The notes: generated by a model not told the origin, from the sequence alone. Positions 1 to 11,364 are shown, numbered from the stretch's first letter. The stretch: DNA of 64,000 nt from Papio anubis (GCF_008728515.1 NC_044995.1:44405435-44469434), one strand, 5' to 3'. Translations and numbers: made by a program.

Positions 1-366
1 ACTGCCTGGACCATCGCCCGCCGGCAGAGACACTGTCTTTCTTTGTGTGTTCTCCTTCCTCTGGTCGAGATGTGGCTTGGTCATCTGGAGCGGGGCCGTC
101 AGAAGTCGCCTCGGCTTCGTGGAGGCTCGCTGTCCCCATGGCGGAAAGCTCGGCCACACACCCTGATGTCTCGACACCTTTGAGCTGCCCGTGAATGGGT
201 TTTCAGAGCTTCCCGTGTTTACTTCACTGCACGCCTCTGTTTGTGCTCTGGAGAAATTCTTGGCAGAGGAAAAGCCAAGTGGAAAAACAGCCCTGCTTGG
301 TGTCAGGGCTTGAGGTTGAGGGAGAAAGACTGAAACGGAGATTTGCATGAACTGGTTTGCGCATGT
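1..366. other. Intron 2, single-copy-like DNA
   Basis: No recognisable repeat and no supported ORF. The first 200 bases are moderately CpG-containing but have no promoter motif I can support. Confidence 0.6.
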
Positions 367-397
367 GACAAGACTTTGTCTTAAAAAAAAAAAAACT

Positions 398-699
398 GGC
401 CTGGTACGGTGGCTCACTCCTGTAATCCCAGCACTTTGGGAGGCTGAGGCAGGCATATCATGAGGTCAAGAGATCGAGACCAGCCTGGCCAACATGGTGA
501 AACCTCGTCTCTACTAAAAATACAAAAATTAGCTGGGCGTGGTGGTGTACGCCTGTAGTCCCAGCTACTCGGGAGGCTGAGGCAGGAGAATGGCTTGAAC
601 CCAGGAGGCAGAGGTTGCAGTGAGCCGAGATCACGCCACTGCACTCCAGCCTGGGTGGCAGAGTGAGACTCCGCCCGTCTCAAAAAAAAAAAAAAAAAT
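398..699 (+). mobile_element. Alu, full length
   Basis: Both arms, the middle A-rich linker and a 3' A-tail are present. A second A-run at 383-395, preceded by a gacaagactttgtctt remnant, suggests that it integrated behind the tail of an older Alu fragment. Confidence 0.95.
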
Positions 700-811
700 T
701 GTGTTCCAGTCTGTTCTGGTGGCTTAGAGGAGGAAAGATGGGAAATTTTGGGTTTAATAAGTAACATCCATCAGGTTAAGGGCTTTGAAGCACATGGGAA
801 CATCCACAAGT

Positions 812-965
812 TACTATTTATTGAGCACCAGCTGTATACAGTTACTGAGCATGCATTGTCTCCCAGGCACATGGTCCTCATAACAACCTTTTCACAGAGC
901 TAGGATTTGAACCCACAGTCTCTCTGGCTTCAGAACCCTAGTTTTTCCTGCTATACTCTGCCTTA
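812..965 (-). mobile_element. MIR-type SINE fragment
   Basis: Reverse-orientation MIR-like text: tattgagcacc, a downstream cctcataacaacc and ggatttgaaccca. It is diverged, so the subfamily is not assigned. Confidence 0.6.
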
Positions 966-1435
966 CAGAGGAAGGGAATTTTTGTACTGGGTTTTGAAGG
1001 TTGAATAGGAGTTCAATGAAGAAGAAGCACAGTCTGTGCTAACCTTGCCTTCCTGATCCTCTTAGAGTTGGCCAGAAGCTATTATCTGGAGGCTAAAATT
1101 GGGTCACTAGGGTGACCAACTCATCACAGGGCCCTGGATTTTCTCTGCAAAAGCCCATCTGCTGTTGGTTAGCCAGGACCATCACAGTGTGCCCAGGTCA
1201 CCCTACATTTCACCCAAAAGCAGAATTTTACACCAGAGCCTGGACACTGATTGAATTTTCTTTAACTCAGTTCTGTCAATGGTTATCTCCAAAAATGCTC
1301 CCTTGTGTCTTTATGCTGGACTTCTTTCTCTAGATACTTCCATTTCTTGGTTTGGGTGAAAATCAAATGAGGTAATTAATTTGTGATATATAAAGTGTAG
1401 TGTGTGGCACATGGTAACCTCTTTAGTTTTAGCTT
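966..1435. other. Intron 2, no recognised feature
   Basis: Single-copy-like AT-balanced sequence. The short ORF at 1112-1333 has no recognisable domain and no supporting splice or promoter context. Confidence 0.5.
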
Positions 1436-1439
1436 GTTG

Positions 1440-1742
1440 TTTTTGTTTGTTTGTTTTGTTTGTTTTGAGTCTTGCTCTGTCACCCAGGCTGGAGTGCAGT
1501 GGCGCAATCTCAGCTCACTGCAACCTCCGCCTCCCAGGTTCAAGCAATTCTCCTGCCTCTGCCTCCCAAGTAGCTGAGATTACAACTGCATACCACCACA
1601 CCGGGCTAATTTTTGTATTTTTAGTAGAGATGGTGTTTTGCCATGCTAGCCAGGCTGGTCTCAAACTCCTGACCTCAGGTGATACTCCCTCCTTGGTCTC
1701 CCAAAGTGCTGGGATTACAGGCGTGAGCCACAGTGCCTGGCC
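1440..1742 (-). mobile_element. Alu, reverse orientation
   Basis: Opens with a GTTT-interrupted T-tract and ends with gtgagccacagtgcctggcc, the complement of an Alu 5' end. Confidence 0.95.
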
Positions 1743-1779
1743 AGTTTTAGCCAGTTTTTCATTGGCCTCCCTCTTTGCC

Positions 1780-2074
1780 TTTTTTTTTTTTTGAGACAGA
1801 GTCTCACTCTGTCGCCCAGACTGAAGTGCAGTGGCGCGATCTCGGCTAACTGCAAGCTCTGCCTCCTGCGTTCACGCCATTCTCCTGCCTCAGCCTCCCG
1901 AGTAGCTGGGACTACAGGTGTCCGCCACCACGCCCGGCTACTTTTTTTCGTATTTTTAGTAGAGACGGGTTTTCACCGTGTTAGCCAGGATGATCTCGAT
2001 CTCCTGACCTCATGATCTGCCCGTCTCGGCCTCCCAAAGTGCTGGGATTACAGGCATGAGCCACCGCGCCCAGC
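1780..2074 (-). mobile_element. AluY-like, reverse orientation
   Basis: Full-length reverse Alu with AluY-type spelling in the right arm. Flanking direct repeats ctctttgcctttttt at about 1770 and 2078 mark the target-site duplication. Confidence 0.93.
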
Positions 2075-2254
2075 CCCTCTTTGCCTTTTTTGCAAGGGAG
2101 CTGGCCTCCCTGTCCCTGGAGTCAGCAGGCTTCCTTATACCTACAGCTTCCTCTAAGGAAGTGTAGCTACCTCCAGCCTGGCCCTCCCCAAGGACTTAGC
2201 TGTTTCCTTCACCAAGAGTAAGGAGTGGACCTAATCACTGCCAAATAGGGAAGC

Positions 2255-2390
2255 CAGGCTGGACGCCGTGGCTCATGCCTGTAATCCCAGCACTTTGGGA
2301 GGCTGAGGCAGGAGGATCGCTTGAGGCCAGGAATTGAAGACCAACTTGGGCAATGTAGCAAGACCCTGTCTCTAAACAAATAAAAAAACT
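2255..2390 (+). mobile_element. Alu left monomer
   Basis: A single left arm ending in an AAATAAAAAAA tail at about 2378-2389, without a right arm. Confidence 0.8.
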
Positions 2391-2751
2391 GGCCGGGCGC
2401 GGTGAGCATGAGGCCAGGCGTGAGCCACTGCACCCGGCCTTCTTCTTCTTCTTCTTCTTTTTTTTTTTTTAGACAGGGTCTCACTCTATTGCCCAGGCTG
2501 GAGGGCAGTGGCACAATCTCAGCTCACTGCAACCTCTGCCTCCTGGGTTCAAGAGATTCTCCCACTTCAGCCTCTCGAGTAGCTGGGATTACAGGTGCGC
2601 AACACCACGGCTGGTTAATTTTTGTGTTTTTAGTAGAAACAGGGTCTCGCCATGTTGGCCAGGTTAGTCTCAAACTCCTCACCTCAAGTGATCCGCCTGC
2701 CTCAGCCTCCCAAAGTGCTGGGATTACAGGCATGAGCCACCGCGCCCAGCC
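2391..2751 (-). mobile_element. Reverse Alu fused to a 14-bp forward Alu head
   Basis: A forward Alu start (ggccgggcgcggtg) is followed after about 15 bases by the complement of an Alu head, then a TTC-rich T-tract and a complete reverse Alu. The first 50 bp therefore form a short Alu-head inverted repeat, probably the scar of a deletion between opposed Alus. Confidence 0.8.
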
Positions 2752-2824
2752 TGGTGAGGACCTTCTTGCTGCTGGGGGCTCTCTGCAGAGTCCTGACAGG
2801 GAGCAGGGCATCACATGGCGAGGG

Positions 2825-3245
2825 GGCTGAGAGTATCAGCTCAGGTCGCCCTTCCTCTTCTTATAAAACCACCAGTTCCACTCCTATGATAAACCATTAA
2901 TCCATGAATGGATTAATCCACTTATGAGGACAGAGCCCTCATAATCACTTCTTAAAGGCCCCACCTCTCAGTGCTGCCACATGAGGAATTACACTTCAAC
3001 ATGTGTTTTGGAGGGGACAAATACTCAAATCATACTATTATGTTACCAGTAAAATTTAAAATACAGTAATAATAATGGCCGATGTGTGGCGGGCTTACCA
3101 AATACTAGACCCTGTGCTAAGTGTGTTTGATATCTATTATTTTATTTAATTTTCTTGGTCACTGCATAACATATGCTCTGTTAGTCCCAGTTTTTCGAAT
3201 CGGCATAACAAGACCGAACCTACCTAGAGTTGGCACAAGTTGTAA
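2825..3245. repeat. Ancient interspersed repeat remnants, including MIR-like
   Basis: Bases 2825-3035 resemble an old LTR-type or L1-type repeat (ggccccacctct, then acttcaacatgtgttttggaggggaca). Bases 3060-3240 resemble a reverse MIR (accctgtgctaagtgtgttt). Families are not assigned with confidence. Confidence 0.4.
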
Positions 3246-3258
3246 AAATAGGATTCGC

Positions 3259-3550
3259 GGCTGGACATGGTGGCTCACACTTGTAATCCCAGCACTTTGG
3301 GAGGCCAAGGCAGAAGGATCACCTGAGGTCAGGAGTTCGAGACCAGCCTGGCCAACATGGCGAAACCCCGTCTCTACTTAAAATACAAAAATTAGCCAGG
3401 CGTGGGGGCGCACCTGTAGCCCCAGCTACTCGAGAAACTGAGGCAGGAGAATCGCTTGAACCCGGGAGGCGGAGGTTGCAGTGAGTCAAGATCGTGCCAC
3501 TGCACTCCAGCCTGGGCGACAGAGGGAGGCTGAAAAATAAAATAAAACAA
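3259..3550 (+). mobile_element. Alu, full length
   Basis: Flanked by direct repeats aaaaataggattc at 3244 and about 3551, so insertion boundaries are well defined. The 3' tail is AAATAAAATAAAAC-like. Confidence 0.95.
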
Positions 3551-3556
3551 AAAAAT

Positions 3557-4142
3557 AGGATTCACTTTTGCCAGCAACTTGAAAAGGAGGCAAACACAAG
3601 AGTACTCATCTCTGGAGAGGAGACATTCAGATGTGCCTACTCAGCATTCCTGGACGTAGAACCAGATTTTGCATGGGTTAGAATCATATTTTGCCTGGGA
3701 AGCCACTCAGACCTCACTGTGCGGACTCTATTCCCAGAGCCAGCTTCCTTTATTCCTTCAGACTCTTATGATTGGCTCAGGGGAAGGCACAGGACTCAGA
3801 CTGGGCCAATCAGCTTTCTTAATTCCTCTAGCCTCCATGATTGGTTCAGGGGTGGGCATGTGACCCCAGAGGGTTCCATAAGATTCAGTTCTGGGACGTT
3901 GGTGGGAGTGATTGAGAGAGAGATTCTTTCCTTGCTAGATCTTCCTTGCTGTGAAGCTATAATCCAGGTGCCACCATGTAGAGACCACCTGTCTCAGACT
4001 TCTGACACCATAGAAGGAAGCAGGACTGAGACAAGGAAAGGGAGAGAGATGGGGTGCCCATGACATCCTTTGACACCTGGATCTAGCTATACCTGAAAGC
4101 ATGCTTGTCCTATGACTTGTTAGTTAAATGAGCCAGCAATCA
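3557..4142 (+). repeat. Ancient repeat-like segment with three CCAAT motifs
   Basis: Contains gattggctcagggg (about 3770), ggccaatcag (about 3804) and gattggttcagggg (about 3839). The 3' part (tttgacacctggatctagc ... gttaaatgagcc) reads like an old, common interspersed repeat, so the CCAAT boxes are probably inherited from it. Family not assigned. Confidence 0.45.
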
Positions 4143-4507
4143 TTCTTTTCTTTTTTTTTTTGTTTTCTTTCTTTTCCTTCCTCCCTCCTTTTTCTTTCTT
4201 TCTCTTTCTTTCCTTCCTTCCTTCCCTCCCTCCCTCTCTCTCTTTCTTTCTTTTCTTTCTGTTTTCTTTCTTTCTTTTCCTTTTTTCTTTCTTTCTTTTC
4301 TTTCTTCCTCTCTCTTTCTCTTTGCTTCCTTCCTTCCTTCCCTCCCTCATTCCTTCCTTACCTCCCTCCTTTCCCTCCCTCCCTCTCTCTCTTTCTTTCT
4401 TTCTTTTTTCTTTCTCCTTCCTTCCTTCCTCCCTCTCTCTCTCCTTCCTGCCTTCCTTCCTTCCATCCTTTCGTCCTTCCCTCCCTCCTTTATCTCTCTC
4501 TCTCTGT
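4143..4507 (+). repeat. Polypyrimidine tract (TTTC/CTTC/CCCT)n
   Basis: About 365 bp of almost pure C/T on the + strand in mixed 4-mer units, ending in (TC)n. The long ORFs here are repeat translations. Confidence 0.97.
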
Positions 4508-5095
4508 ATAACAGCTTTCTGTTCTCACAAACGGAGAGAGGTCTTGCTAATCCAAGGCATGACAATCAAAGCAACCTGTGAAGCCCAGAGAGCCTCAGAA
4601 CTCCCCTCTATGGTTTCCAGCCCTGGGGGTGGTCAGTGGAAGTAACTGGAGCCCAGAGCTTCAAAGGCCAGTGTAGAGGTGGGGAAGGTTGTGGTCAGGA
4701 GAGAGTGATATATCTGGTCCCTGCAACAGACACCCCTGCAGTTTGATCCTGGATCCTGGGTAATTTCCCCAGGTCCTGGGAAGCCTAACAAAGCCCCTAC
4801 TCAGATGTTGGACTGCAAGTCCTTTGTGTGTGTTTGTTTTTAAAATCCACTTTAAATATGTCTGAAAACCACACACAGAGTGACTGCTGTGCAGAAGAGA
4901 GAATGGTTCATGCCTTTTTTGCTGCCACCAACAAGCCAGTTGCCTACTTCTCTGACATGGGACCCTTGGCTGGAGCTCACTGGCTGCCTTCCTGCTGCCT
5001 CTAAGCCTCTGCACTTGCTGTTCCCTCTACCTACATGCTTTTCCCTGTGATCCTTCCTCATATGATTTCCTCAGATTATCTTTGCTCAAACAACA
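4508..5095. other. Intron 2 single-copy-like DNA with a terminal L2 fragment
   Basis: Bases about 4985-5092 (ctctgcacttgctgttccctctacc ... ) match the 3' region of an L2 LINE. The rest shows no recognised feature. Confidence 0.55.
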
Positions 5096-5100
5096 GGCAA

Positions 5101-5412
5101 GGGCTGGGCCATGCCTGTAATCTCAGCACTTTGGGCAGCCAAGGCAGGTGGATCACCTGGGGTCAGGAGTTGGAGACCAGCCTGGCTGACATGGTGAAAC
5201 CCCACCTCTACAAAAAATTAATCAGATGTGGTGGCGGGTGCCTGTAATCCCAGGCACTTGGGTGACTGAGGCAGGAGAATCACTTAAACCCAGGAGGCGA
5301 AGGTTGCAGTGAGTGGAGATCGCACCGTTGCACTCCAGCCTGGGCAACAGAGCGAGGCTCCGTTTCATAAAAACAAACAAACAAACAGAAAACAACAAAA
5401 CAAAAAAACAAG
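5101..5412 (+). mobile_element. Alu, full length
   Basis: Complete two-arm Alu with a CAAA-repeat tail at about 5370-5410. Confidence 0.93.
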
Positions 5413-5574
5413 AGGCAAGAAGTTCAGTGTGCAGAATCTCTGAGAAAAACCCATGGTTGTTAACCCCAGGTCTGCCCCTTTTGAGCAGGGTGACGTTAGG
5501 CAACTGATTTGATTTCTCTTAGATGAAATTTCCTCACTCCATGCTTATTCAGCCGCAGTACTGAGGACATTTGG

Positions 5575-5742
5575 GGCTGGATTAGTCTCTCCGGTGGGGG
5601 CTGTCCTGGGCATTTTAGGGTGTTTAGTAGCATCCCTGGCCTCTCCCCACTAGATACCAGTAGCACTCCCAGCCCACACCGGTTGCGACAACCAGAAATG
5701 TCTCCGAGACACTGCCAAGCGACCCCTGGGGGTATCAGAATT
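5575..5742 (-). mobile_element. MER5A-like hAT fossil
   Basis: Reverse-orientation MER5A-like sequence, including catccctggcc, ccagtagcac and gacaaccagaaatgtctcc. Nonautonomous and not coding. Confidence 0.65.
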
Positions 5743-6033
5743 TCTCCCCTTCCCCCTGTGTTTTCCTACGGAGGCAGAACGTGTTTATTTCTTTGCTCAC
5801 CATTTTGCAATCTCTCTTCCCCCACCACAAGGCAGGGACTCTCCTGTCTCCATCACTATCCCATCCTCCCACAGTGGAGAGGGCTTTTAGGACTCTTCTG
5901 AGCAGCAGATTCTTGGGTGTAGCCTTCTGTTTCATTCCTGGGGATTTACCTCTGCTGAGTGATGGGTACGTGAGAACTCTTTGTATCACCCTTGCAACTT
6001 TTCCGTTTTGTTTTTACAAAAGGAAAGAAAGAA
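5743..6033. other. Intron 2, no recognised feature
   Basis: Single-copy-like sequence between a MER5A-like fossil and an Alu. Confidence 0.5.
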
Positions 6034-6353
6034 GGCTGGGCACGGTGGCTCACGCCTGTAATCCCAGCACTTTGGGAGGCCGAGGCGGGCGGATCACGAG
6101 GTCAGGAGATTGAGACCATCCTGGCTAACAGAGTGAAACCCCGTCTCTACTAAAAATACAAAAAATTAGCCAGGTGTGGTGGCGGGTGCCTGTAGTCCCA
6201 GCTACTCGGGAGGCTGAGGCAGGAGAATGGTGTGAACCCGGGAGGCGGAGCTTGCAGTGAGCCGAGATTGCGCCACTGCACTCCAGCCTGGGCGACAGAG
6301 CAAGACTCTGTCTCAAAAAAAAAAAAAAGAAAAAAAGAAAAAAAGAAAAAAAG
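6034..6353 (+). mobile_element. AluY-like, full length
   Basis: AluY-type spelling (cggatcacgaggtcaggaga, ggagcttgcagtgagccgag) with an A-rich (AAAAAG)n tail. Confidence 0.95.
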
Positions 6354-6435
6354 GTGAGAGATATCACTCGCTGACTGCTACCGAAACATTCTGTGGCTGG
6401 GAGGGGAAAATACCAGGAAGGGTGAATGTGGTCGG

Positions 6436-7135
6436 TTGAATGATGCCTTTCCCTTCCCCCAGAGATGCCCACATCGTAATCCCTGTCACCTGTGAATTTG
6501 GTACCTCACTTGGCACAAGGCTCTTTGCAGATGTGATTAAGTTGAGGATCTTGAGATGGGGGATGATCCTAGATTATCTGGTGCACCAGATGTCATCACA
6601 GGGACCCTTTTCAGGGAAAGAGGGAGGCAAGAGATCGGAGTGCTATGGCCAAGATAAAGAGGCTGCCCTAAAAGCTGGATTTTCTCTGGAGCCTCCAGAA
6701 AGAACCAACCTTTGGTAACATCTTGATTTTAGCCGTGTAAGACTCATTTTGGGTTTTTCACCACCAAAACCGTGAGAAAATAGGCAGGGCATGGTGGCTC
6801 ATGCCTGTAATGCCAGTGCTTTGGGAGGCCAAGGTGGGACGATTTCTTGAGGCTAGGAGTTTGAGACCAGTCTGGGCAACATAGGAAGACCCCATCTCTA
6901 CAAAACAATTAGCTGGGCTTGGTGACACACATCTATATTCCCAGCTACTCGGGAGGTTGAGGTGGGAGGATTGCTTGAGCCCAGGAGTTCGAGGCTGCAG
7001 TGAGCCATGATTGCACCACTGCACTCCAGCCTAGGCAACAGAGTAAGATCCTGATGCAAGAGAAAATAATAAATGTATGTCGTTTTACATTTGTGGGCAT
7101 TTGTGACAGCAGCAGTGGGAAAAGGATACAGTGAG
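6436..7135 (+). repeat. Ancient LTR-like repeat split by an Alu
   Basis: Core text tctttgcagatgtgattaag, then ttgaggatcttgagatg and a distal caaaaccgtgagaaaata that resumes after the Alu as ttttacatttgtgggcatttgtgacagcag. This is a common old repeat pattern. Family not assigned. It is not coding. Confidence 0.55.
6782..7063 (+). mobile_element. Alu, older subfamily
   Basis: Diverged two-arm Alu with a short irregular tail (agagaaaataataaatg), inserted in the older repeat around it. Confidence 0.9.
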
Positions 7136-7545
7136 AAACCCAGCATCTGGGCTTGGAAACCCCCTCTGGGCAGGTCTCTAGCCAGGGGCCAACAGGAGTT
7201 GGAGCACAGGCTTGGTGAGAGGTGGACACGGGGCCCCAGCATCCTGGTGGCCTTGCTGTGGCTTCTGGGGACACCTGCAGTGGCTCCCTTAGATTGTGGC
7301 AGTTTGTTCCTTCCTAGACCCCCTGGATACAAGGCACCTGCACTTTAGAACCCAGAGCCCAGGGACATCCCCTGTGGTTCCCTGTTACCCTCTGGATGTC
7401 TATCCTGCTACTATGCACCTCTCCCCAACGCCTGGTACACAGTGGGAGTTCAGGGACTGTCTCATTTGTGCCACATCACATCACGGTGGTCTAAGATGCC
7501 ATGCAATATTCTGTTTAGGATTTCAGAGTCACAGTCAGTTACTTC
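7136..7545. other. Intron 2, no recognised feature
   Basis: GC-moderate single-copy-like DNA. The short ORFs have no recognisable domain. Confidence 0.5.
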
Positions 7546-7552
7546 CATCTTC

Positions 7553-7846
7553 TTTTTGTCTTTGAGACAGAGTCCCGCTCTGTTGCCCAAGCTGGAGTGC
7601 AATGGTGTGATCTCAGCTCACTGCAGCCTCTGCCTCCTGGATTTAAGCGATTCTCCTGACTCAGCCTCCCGAGTAGCTGGGATTACAGGTGCACACCACC
7701 ACACCTGGCTGATTTTTTGTATGTTTAGTAGAGATGGGGTTTCTCCATGTTAGTCAGGCTAGTCTTGAACTCCTGACCTCAGGTGATCCACCCGCCTTGG
7801 CTTCCCAAAGCGCTGGGATTACAGGCGTGAGCCACTGCACCCGGCT
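7553..7846 (-). mobile_element. Alu, reverse orientation
   Basis: Complete reverse Alu. Imperfect flanking repeats cttccatcttctt / cttctatcttctt mark the insertion. Confidence 0.93.
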
Positions 7847-8005
7847 TGCTTCTATCTTCTTAGCCACTTTTCCCTCAGGTGAGACCATGAGATTTGGAAC
7901 CTGTTTCAATTCCCATCAGAATTTCCCAACAGAGCCGGGGCTTTGTGATTCAAATATGTTCAGAGAAGGAAGCAGAAATGAAGGATATCAGAAAAGGAGG
8001 CTCGG

Positions 8006-8287
8006 GGCTGGGTGCAGTGATTCACGCCTGTAATCCCAGCACTTTGGGAGGCCGAGGTGGGTGGATCACCTGAGGTCAGGAGTTCAAGACCAGCCAGGGC
8101 AACATGATGAAACCCCGTCTCTACTAAAAATTACAAAACTTAGCCGGGCATGGTGGCATGCGCCTGTAATCCAAGCTACTCAGGAGACTGAGGCAGGAGA
8201 ATCGCTTGAACCCAGGAGGTGAAGGTTGCAGTGAGCCAAGATCATGCCACTGCACTCCAGCCTAAATAAATAAATAAATAAATAAAT
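8006..8287 (+). mobile_element. Alu, full length, (AAAT)n tail
   Basis: Two-arm Alu ending in an (AAAT)n microsatellite at about 8263-8287. The usual end of the right arm (cctgggcgacagag...) is missing, the tail following ccagcct directly. Confidence 0.92.
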
Positions 8288-8610
8288 GAAAAAGAAGCTC
8301 AGTAGTTTTTAGGGGCTGCTGGCATTTCCAAGCTTTAGGCATTTTGCTTTGAGTCTTTTTCTGTCTTTCGAGTCATCCTGAAGTGGAACCCAGAGAGGAC
8401 TGAGTGGGTGGAGGGGGTGGTGGTGGGGACGGCTGTCTGCTCTGCTGGAATTGACAGTCTGGAAGATCATTGTGGTGTTTTTGGAGTGATTCTTAACCCC
8501 AGATATAGACAGTGACACAAGGGGCATAAATACGAGGAACAGTGACCTTCCCTGGTGTCCTTGTTTGAAGCATTTGACCATCTGGGCGAGGCCTGGGAGC
8601 GCCTGAACTG

Positions 8611-8698
8611 ACTGGTGCTTCCATGAACAAGCAGACTCAGAGCCCGTGGTCCTGGGTTCGAATCCCAGTCCTTCCACTTCTTTACTGTGTGACCTTTG
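8611..8698 (+). mobile_element. MIR SINE, 5' piece
   Basis: Contains ggtcctgggttcgaatccca and ccacttctttactgtgtgacctt, the tRNA-derived head and core of a MIR. The rest of the element resumes at about 9112 after an Alu and a purine tract. The tRNA T-arm-like hairpin (ctggg/cccag around ttcgaat) is inherited from the tRNA ancestor and is not a tRNA gene. Confidence 0.85.
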
Positions 8699-8868
8699 TC
8701 TACAAAAAATAAAAATTTAGCCAGTCACAGTGGCATGTGCCTGTAGCCCCAGCTACTTGGGAGGCTGAGGCGGGAAGATCCACTGAGCCCAGGGGTCGAG
8801 GCTGAAGTGAGCTATGATTGCACCACTGCACTCCAGCCTGGGCAACAGAGCCAGACTGTGAAGAAAGA
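8699..8868 (+). mobile_element. Alu right-monomer-like fragment inside a MIR
   Basis: Begins in an A-rich linker (ctacaaaaaataaaaattta), then a single arm ending gccagactgtgaagaaag that runs into a GGAA repeat. The 5' arm is absent. Confidence 0.85.
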
Positions 8869-9110
8869 AACGAAGGGAGGGAGGCAGGGAAGAAGGAAGG
8901 AAGGAAGGAGGGAGGGAGGGAGGGGGGGGGGAAGGAAGGAAGGAAAAAGGGAGGGAGGGAGGGAACAAGGAAGGAGGGAGGGAGGGAAGGAAGGAAAGGG
9001 AGTGAGGGAGGAAGGGAGGGAGGGAGAAAGGGAGGGAGAAAGGGAGGGAAGAAGGAAGGACAGAAGGAAGGAAAGAAGGAAGGAAGGGAAGAAAAAAAGG
9101 GAAGGGAAGG
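8869..9110 (+). repeat. Polypurine tract (GGAA/GGGA)n
   Basis: About 240 bp of near-pure purine grown from the Alu A-tail, with runs such as gggagggagggaggg and a G10 run near 8923-8932. It can form G-quadruplexes on the + strand. Confidence 0.97.
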
Positions 9111-9111
9111 A

Positions 9112-9240
9112 CCTTTGGAACTACTGAACATCTCTGTTTCCTCATCTATAAAAAGAGGGATAAATCATCGTCACACCTTCCTCTATGGCCATCGAGTGGA
9201 TGAAATTAGACCGCATTTGCAAATCCCCTAACGCATACCT
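9112..9240 (+). mobile_element. MIR SINE, 3' piece
   Basis: Continues the element broken at 8698: ctctgtttcctcatctataaa, gagggataaatcat, then the degenerate 3' end. Confidence 0.8.
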
Positions 9241-9877
9241 GGTCCCTGATTTTGTTCCTCGGGCTGCACCGATGATGGAGGTTTAAAACTCCCAAACGCT
9301 GTGTTGAAATCTCTCACGTGGACAACCGGTCCACCAGCAGAGAACGTCATTTTTCCATCCTGGGTAAACAGGGTAGAGAAGAATGAGGACCTCAGGCCAG
9401 GTTAGACAGACCTCGCTCGGTGACCTTGGGAAGGCTTTTAACTTTTAACTTAAACGGTAACGTCTGGTTCCCTCCGGTTAGGCGGTCGGCGGCCCAGCCG
9501 TCTTGTCTTGAAGTTTCTGTTGCCTTCCGTCGTGGGTTTATTTGTTCAGCAAATGTTTATGGAGGGGCCAGCACAGCGGGTAATGGGAACTAGAGTTCTG
9601 GGAGGACGTGTGAAGAAACAGGTTCCGAGCCCCAGGGAGGAAAGAAGAGGTCACTGCCTCCCTCTGGGGAAAAGGTCTCTTCTCATACCTGGTTCATTCC
9701 TTAAATGGAATTTCCCCCTTCAGATGGGTAAGGAGTTTAATCACAAAGAGAAAACACCTTCATCACAAAGCCATCCTTAGAAGGCATTTATTGAGAAGCT
9801 GGTTCATAGACTTCTCACAGCCTAACAGCCAACCTGTCTGGGTTTTGGGAAGTTAAAGTGTCTATGTCCCATTTCTC
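9241..9877. other. Intron 2, no recognised feature
   Basis: Single-copy-like sequence. The 90-residue ORF at 9508-9780 has no recognisable domain and no exon signals I can defend. Confidence 0.5.
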
Positions 9878-10190
9878 TCTCCTTCCTTCCTTCCTTCCTC
9901 CCTCCTGCCCTCCCTCCCTCCCTCCCTTCCTTCCTTTTTTTGAGACAAAGTCTCGCCCTGTCGCCCACGATCTCGGCTCACTGCAACCTCTGCCTCCCGG
10001 GTTCAAGCGATTCTCCTGCCTCGGCTCCTGAGTAGCTGAGATTACAGGCATGCACCACCACGCCTGGCTAACTTTTTGTATCTTTAGTAGAGACGGGGTT
10101 TCACCATGTTAGCCAGGCTGGTCTCGAACTCCTGACTTCGTGACCCTCCCAAAGGGCTGGGATGACAGGCGTGAGCCACCGTGCCCAGCC
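9878..10190 (-). mobile_element. Reverse Alu with a CCTT-repeat head
   Basis: A (CCTT/CCCT)n tract at 9878-9936 replaces the usual poly-T. The Alu follows to 10190 and lacks the cccaggctggagtgcagtgg segment near its 3' end. Confidence 0.92.
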
Positions 10191-10694
10191 AGTTCTGACT
10201 TTTTAACTTGTGATTTGACTTTTCCTGTCTAAAGTCTTTCCCTGCTGGTCACGAGTTGTTGAAGATGTTGCTTTTCTTCGTAGACAAATAGAGGAGCCCA
10301 TGCACTGGGCCATGGACGCTAATACTTTGAAGATGTGCGAATGATTTGCAACCTTTGCTGCAGAAATCATCCTTCTGAGATGCTCTTTGGCTCCATAAAT
10401 AAAGGACCTGTAGGAGAGAATTTATTTTGAGCATTCCTTGGGGAGAGAAGCAAAGGGAAAGTGAATGCTGCGTAATCATTCTTTGCATGCTTTATGGAGG
10501 GTGGGTTCTTGCAGTGCCCTGTAGTGGTTGAAAGCATCTTCATTGTTATTCTAAGCCTCACATTTTAAACAGAGCTGAAAAAGGACTCTAATTGCCAGCC
10601 TGGGATCCTTGTGTGCTGTAGGAATTCACTGAGGGTCCGGGGCTGAAGAGGCTGCTAGAGGGTGGCACAGAAGGAGATAGAAATTTCTCTCTGA
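10191..10694. other. Intron 2, no recognised feature
   Basis: Single-copy-like DNA with no repeat that I recognise. Confidence 0.5.
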
Positions 10695-10695
10695 C

Positions 10696-11007
10696 TGGGC
10701 ACAGTGACTCACACCTGTAATCCCAGCACTTTGGGAGGCCGAGGCAGGTGGATCGCCTGAGGTCAGGAGTTCGAGACCAGCCTGGCCGACATGGTGAAAC
10801 GCTGTCTCTACTAAAAATACAAAAAATTAGCGGGGTGTGGTGGCGGGTGCCTGTAACCCCAATTACTTGGGAGGCTGAGGCAGGAGAATTGCTTGAACCC
10901 AGGAGGCGGAGGTTGCGGTGAGCCAAGATCATGCCATTGCACTCCAGCCTGGGCGACAGAGTGAAACTCCATCTCAAAAAAACCCAAACATAAATTAAAA
11001 TAAAAAT
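10696..11007 (+). mobile_element. Alu, full length
   Basis: Flanked by direct repeats ttctctctga at about 10685 and 11009. The tail is AAACCCAAACATAAATTAAAATAAAAA. Confidence 0.94.
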
Positions 11008-11364
11008 GTTCTCTCTGATTCTGCCTGCCTGCTGGGCTGGAAGCACCATGAGGTCACTGTCCACGATGTCTTGTCACTGTTGAAGCGCCCCCAAAACATG
11101 CCAGACCCTTAGCAAATCTTGGACAGGTGAATGTGCGTTGGATTCAACATGTGTCTCCAAGGTGGGAGCTGAGCGGGAACTGCTGGGCTTGGGTCCCAGG
11201 GATGACGGAGAATGGCAGTGTGACTGTGGGGAAGCCAGGGGCGTGGGGTGCTGGAGCCCCCAAAGCTGTAAATCAGGGCCTGATGAACAGACAGATGGAT
11301 CAACTCAGCCATTTCAGCCCCATCCGCTTTGATGATTTCCCTCTGGCTCTGGCAAGGGTCTTGC

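Noticed and set aside
2402..2830. Numerous 60-150 codon ORFs on both strands through the window
   Set aside because: They carry the Alu-derived peptide signature (SPRLECSG, AHCNL, SSWDYR, VIPALWEAE) in sense or antisense frames.
3770..3850. Three CCAAT boxes as a promoter
   Set aside because: They appear to belong to an ancient interspersed repeat, in low-GC context with no other promoter feature.
8640..8690. Possible tRNA gene from a perfect T-arm (ctgggttcgaatcccag)
   Set aside because: The surrounding sequence is a MIR SINE, whose head is tRNA-derived. No acceptor, D or anticodon arms are present.
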